64,000 nucleotides of DNA from contig UQMA01000002.1 of the NCBI GenBank assembly GCA_900542055.1, forward strand, positions 13,904 to 77,903. Direction: 5' to 3'. The notes beneath the pieces were generated by a model. The model was not told the origin of the DNA and made no database searches. It saw only the letters and a program-made list of their open reading frames with translations. Source of the stretch: an uncultured Azospirillum sp. GTDB lineage: Bacteria; Pseudomonadota; Alphaproteobacteria; RF32; CAG-239. This document shows, one piece after another, positions 60,902-64,000 of the stretch. The translations under genes and the position numbers were made by a program. How positions within the stretch are numbered: the first letter of the stretch is position 1; every line of letters begins with the position of its first letter.

Positions 60902-63709
60902 ATGGAATATATAGATATTAAAGGTGCCCGAGAACATAATCTGAAAAATGTTGATATTAAAATCCCTAAAAACAAACTTACGGTTATAACCGGACTTTCG
61001 GGATCCGGAAAATCTTCATTGGCTTTTGACACGATATATGCGGAAGGACAGCGGCGTTATGTTGAAAGTTTATCTGCTTACGCGCGGCAATTTTTGGATT
61101 TGATGAAAAAACCGGAAGTAGATTCAATTGAAGGACTTTCACCGGCAATTTCAATTGAACAAAAAACAACTTCGCACAATCCACGCTCCACTGTCGGAAC
61201 AATTACCGAAATCTACGACTATATGCGGCTTTTGTGGGCAAGAGCCGGAACTCCTTATTCTCCGGCAACAGGATTGCCCATTGAATCGCAAACGGTTTCG
61301 CAAATGACCGACGCCGTAACAGCTTTGCCTTCCGGCAGCAAAATTATTCTGTCGGCGCCGATTGCACGCGGTAAAAAAGGTGAATTTAAAAAAGAATTCG
61401 AAAGCTTGCAGCAACAAGGTTTTCAACGCATAAAAATCGATGGTGAATTATACAGTTTGGACGAAACACCGCAACTTAACAAAAATCAAAAACATGATAT
61501 TGAAGTTGTGGTTGACAGATTGGTTATCAAAGAAGGGTTGGAAGCCCGCATTGCCCAATCAATTGAAACCGCTTTGAAACTCAGCGACGGACTTCTTTAT
61601 GTCGAAAATCTTTCCTCCGGCGAACGTCAAACTTTTTCTTCTAAATTTGCGTGTCCGGTTTCAGGTTTTACCATTGAAGAAATTGAGCCGCGGCTTTTTT
61701 CTTTTAATAATCCTTTCGGGGCATGTCCCCACTGTGACGGCATCGGCGCAAAACTTTATATGGATCCGGATTTAATCGTTCCAAATATAAATCTTTCTTT
61801 GTCACAGGGCGCTATTGCCCCTTGGGATAACAGTAAATCGTCTTTTTACAGCCAAACAATAACATCTTTATGTGATTTTTTGCAAATTGATGCTAAAACA
61901 CCATGGAAAGATTTGCCTGAACATGCAAAAAACATTATTCTTTATGGCTCGGGAAATGTATGTGTTCCGATGTACTATTCGCGATTTTCAACCGATAAAC
62001 CGTTTGAAGGCGTTATTCCCAATATGGAGCGCCGTTTTTTAGAAACAGATTCAAGTTGGATAAGGGAAGAATTTTCAAAATACCAATCTGCTGCCACCTG
62101 TGAATTTTGCGGCGGGAAAAGGCTGAAACCCGAAGCTCTGGCTGTTAAAGTCTGCGGTCTTGATATTATGGATGTTTCTGAAATGTCTATTAAACAAGCC
62201 TTAAAATGGTTTTCAGAAGTAGAAAAACAATTATCCCCTAAAAAAGCTGAAATAGCTCATAAAATTTTAAAAGAAATTATTGAGCGCTTGAATTTTTTAA
62301 ATAATGTCGGGCTGGATTATTTAACTTTATCAAGACAATCAGGAACCTTGTCCGGCGGAGAATCTCAACGTATCCGTCTGGCATCGCAAATAGGTTCTGG
62401 ATTAACCGGTGTTATGTATGTGTTGGATGAACCGTCAATCGGACTACACCAAAGAGACAACGACCGACTGTTGGCCACTTTAAACAGATTACGCGACATA
62501 GGCAACACGGTCATTGTTGTCGAACATGACGAAGATGCCATACGCGCCGCAGATTATTTGGTTGATATGGGCCCCGGAGCCGGAGAGCTTGGCGGAAACG
62601 TTATGGCTGAAGGTACTGTTGCCGAGGTTTTGAAAAATCCGAACAGTTTGACCGCACAATATTTAAACGGGCAAAAAGAAATTTCCGTACCGGCTAAACG
62701 ACGTAAGGGAAATGGACTTTTTATCAGCCTTAAAGGCGCTAAGACCCATAATCTGAAAAATGTAAATTTAAATATTCCTCTTGGCACATTTACCTGCATT
62801 ACCGGTGTTTCCGGAGGCGGTAAATCTTCTCTTATTCTGGAAACCTTATTTAAAGCCATAAATAAAGAATTAAACAACAGCCGTGAACCGGCAGGAAAAT
62901 ATGATGAATTGACCGGCATTGAAAACATAGATAAAGTTATTGATATCGATCAATCGCCAATCGGACGCACACCACGCTCAAATCCGGCTACTTACACAGG
63001 TTTGTTTACTTATATTCGCGAATGGTTTGCCGGACTGCCCGAAGCAAAGGCACGCGGCTATACGGCAGGACGTTTTTCGTTTAATGTTGCCGGAGGACGA
63101 TGTGAAGCTTGTCAGGGAGATGGTGTAACCAAAATAGAAATGCACTTTTTACCTGATGTTTATGTTGCCTGTGATGTTTGCAAAGGCAAGCGTTTTAATA
63201 GAGAAACACTTGAAGTAAAATACAAAGGTAAATCAATCGCCGATGTTTTAGATATGACCGTTGATGAAGCGCATGAATTTTTTGCAGCCATTCCGGCAAT
63301 TAAAAACCGTTTAGAACTTTTACAAAAAGTCGGTTTAGGATATATCCACTTAGGACAAGCCGCAACAACTTTATCTGGTGGAGAAGCACAACGTATAAAA
63401 CTGTCAAAAGAACTTTCCAAACGAGCAACCGGAAAAACTTTGTACATTTTAGACGAACCAACGACCGGTCTGCATTTTGAAGACATAAATCGTTTGCTGA
63501 AAGTGCTTCAGACTTTTGTTGAACAAGGAAATACCGTTGTTGTAATTGAGCACAATCTCGATGTTATTAAAGTTGCCGATTATATTGTTGATTTAGGACC
63601 TGAAGGCGGTGACGGAGGCGGAAAGATTATTGCTCAAGGAACACCTGAAGAAGTAGCTAAATCAAAAAGCAGTTATACGGCAAAATATTTGCGGGAAAAA
63701 CTGAAATAA
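60902..63709 (+). CDS. uvrA: Excinuclease ABC subunit A
   Basis: 935 residues from ATG 60902 (AGGAGA upstream; a longer reading adds 16 unlike residues). Two ABC ATPase cassettes: [17 protein letters not shown] and [17 protein letters not shown]. Zinc fingers with CPHCDG, CEFCGG, and [14 protein letters not shown], and two LSGGE signatures. UvrA finds bulky lesions with UvrB in nucleotide excision repair. No GAAC-N7-GAAC box was found in the short upstream region. Confidence 0.97.
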   Translation: MEYIDIKGAREHNLKNVDIKIPKNKLTVITGLSGSGKSSLAFDTIYAEGQRRYVESLSAYARQFLDLMKKPEVDSIEGLSPAISIEQKTTSHNPRSTVGTITEIYDYMRLLWARAGTPYSPATGLPIESQTVSQMTDAVTALPSGSKIILSAPIARGKKGEFKKEFESLQQQGFQRIKIDGELYSLDETPQLNKNQKHDIEVVVDRLVIKEGLEARIAQSIETALKLSDGLLYVENLSSGERQTFSSKFACPVSGFTIEEIEPRLFSFNNPFGACPHCDGIGAKLYMDPDLIVPNINLSLSQGAIAPWDNSKSSFYSQTITSLCDFLQIDAKTPWKDLPEHAKNIILYGSGNVCVPMYYSRFSTDKPFEGVIPNMERRFLETDSSWIREEFSKYQSAATCEFCGGKRLKPEALAVKVCGLDIMDVSEMSIKQALKWFSEVEKQLSPKKAEIAHKILKEIIERLNFLNNVGLDYLTLSRQSGTLSGGESQRIRLASQIGSGLTGVMYVLDEPSIGLHQRDNDRLLATLNRLRDIGNTVIVVEHDEDAIRAADYLVDMGPGAGELGGNVMAEGTVAEVLKNPNSLTAQYLNGQKEISVPAKRRKGNGLFISLKGAKTHNLKNVNLNIPLGTFTCITGVSGGGKSSLILETLFKAINKELNNSREPAGKYDELTGIENIDKVIDIDQSPIGRTPRSNPATYTGLFTYIREWFAGLPEAKARGYTAGRFSFNVAGGRCEACQGDGVTKIEMHFLPDVYVACDVCKGKRFNRETLEVKYKGKSIADVLDMTVDEAHEFFAAIPAIKNRLELLQKVGLGYIHLGQAATTLSGGEAQRIKLSKELSKRATGKTLYILDEPTTGLHFEDINRLLKVLQTFVEQGNTVVVIEHNLDVIKVADYIVDLGPEGGDGGGKIIAQGTPEEVAKSKSSYTAKYLREKLK

Positions 63710-63813
63710 AACACCTTAACATTAACCTGATTTCAGCAATTTTATATTTTCAGAAATTATTTGGAGAATATATTTAGTTGCGTATGCTGAAATGTTATTT
63801 GTAACACTAATAG

Positions 63814-64000
63814 GTTATAGTTTCCTTTCCAAATCAGATATGCTATAATTGTCAACTCTGACACCACCCCTAGTGTCAAGTTATAGCTTCCTTTCCAAAT
63901 TAGATATGCTATAATGGCCTCAGCTTTCATCATGTTTGAAACGGCGTTATAGCTTCCTTTCCAAATCAGATATGCTATAATAGATTCAAAATAACCTGTT
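63814..64000 (+). CRISPR. CRISPR array, type II-C-like repeat (left end, continues beyond window)
   Basis: Three 36-bp repeats at 63814-63849, 63880-63915 and 63946-63981, with 30-bp spacers between and a partial third spacer of 19 bp at the edge. Repeats begin GTTATAG and end TGCTATAAT, giving inverted ends (TTATAG/CTATAA). Repeat 1 has T for C at position 8 and repeat 2 has T for C at position 22; repeat 3 may be the consensus. The shape matches type II-C repeats such as those of Neisseria. The 3' part is an extended -10 promoter (TGnTATAAT), as in arrays where each repeat starts its own crRNA. No cas gene or clear anti-repeat is visible in the 104 bp after uvrA. Confidence 0.95.

Noticed and set aside
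63710..63813. tracrRNA between uvrA and the CRISPR array
   Set aside because: I looked for a segment complementary to the repeat in this 104-bp stretch and saw no convincing anti-repeat or terminator.

Overview
The window is a chromosomal segment of an AT-rich alphaproteobacterium, most likely an uncultured anaerobic or fermentative host- or gut-associated lineage. The alphaproteobacterial call rests on several independent markers: mipZ, the hybrid kinase cckA, an HdaA-type DnaA-like protein, alphaproteobacterial SspB, a circularly permuted two-piece tmRNA, and a GAAC-N7-GAAC SOS box in front of recA. Anaerobic metabolism is suggested by two [FeFe]-hydrogenase maturases, hydE and hydF. No ribosomal RNA, prophage or insertion sequence was seen.

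Layout. 1-3 kb: a type I restriction-modification operon (hsdM-hsdS-hsdR, minus strand, hsdR cut by the window edge) behind a leader that looks like an attenuator. 3.2-7.5 kb: a DXS-like transketolase-family enzyme, a secreted alpha/beta hydrolase and a MerR regulator; the two enzyme genes each have a matching 19-bp-spacer MerR-type promoter. A LysR regulator follows. 7.7-10.9 kb: a small basic protein, folA-thyA with a small MazG-like tail ORF, then the two-piece tmRNA, sspB and a ribbon-helix-helix protein. 10.9-17.9 kb: hydrolase, secreted proteins, HAD phosphatase, two tandem ArsB/NhaD-type permeases and a D,D-carboxypeptidase with a SPOR domain. 17.9-24.9 kb: cell-cycle genes mipZ, cckA and hdaA, with pgm. 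25-36.5 kb: a ParB-like protein, a glycerol-1-phosphate dehydrogenase/HAD phosphatase pair, an HD hydrolase, recA, yebC, prmA, pepP and a lone PilT/DotB-like ATPase.

36.6-48 kb is the more accessory part: MATE pump, metallophosphoesterase, tRNA-Thr, a CsoR/metallothionein copper-type operon with an A8 frameshift in its middle gene, hydE, a polyprenol-kinase-like gene with an EptA-type phosphoethanolamine transferase, a convergent OmpR-family two-component system, and hydF. 48-51.4 kb: lipid A/Kdo genes (DUF374 acyltransferase, waaA, lpxK). 51.4-55.5 kb: decayed genes (Rrf2, cupin, MORN/YwqK-like) around gyrA. 55.5-63.7 kb: tRNA-Val, a predicted HExxH metalloprotease paired with a membrane protein, HU, ssb, a periplasmic binding protein and uvrA. 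The window ends inside a CRISPR array (63814 onward) whose 36-bp repeat has type II-C features, including a built-in extended -10 promoter. Its cas genes, if present, lie outside the window.

All calls come from reading the sequence; no database search was run, so family names rest on recognised motifs and gene context.
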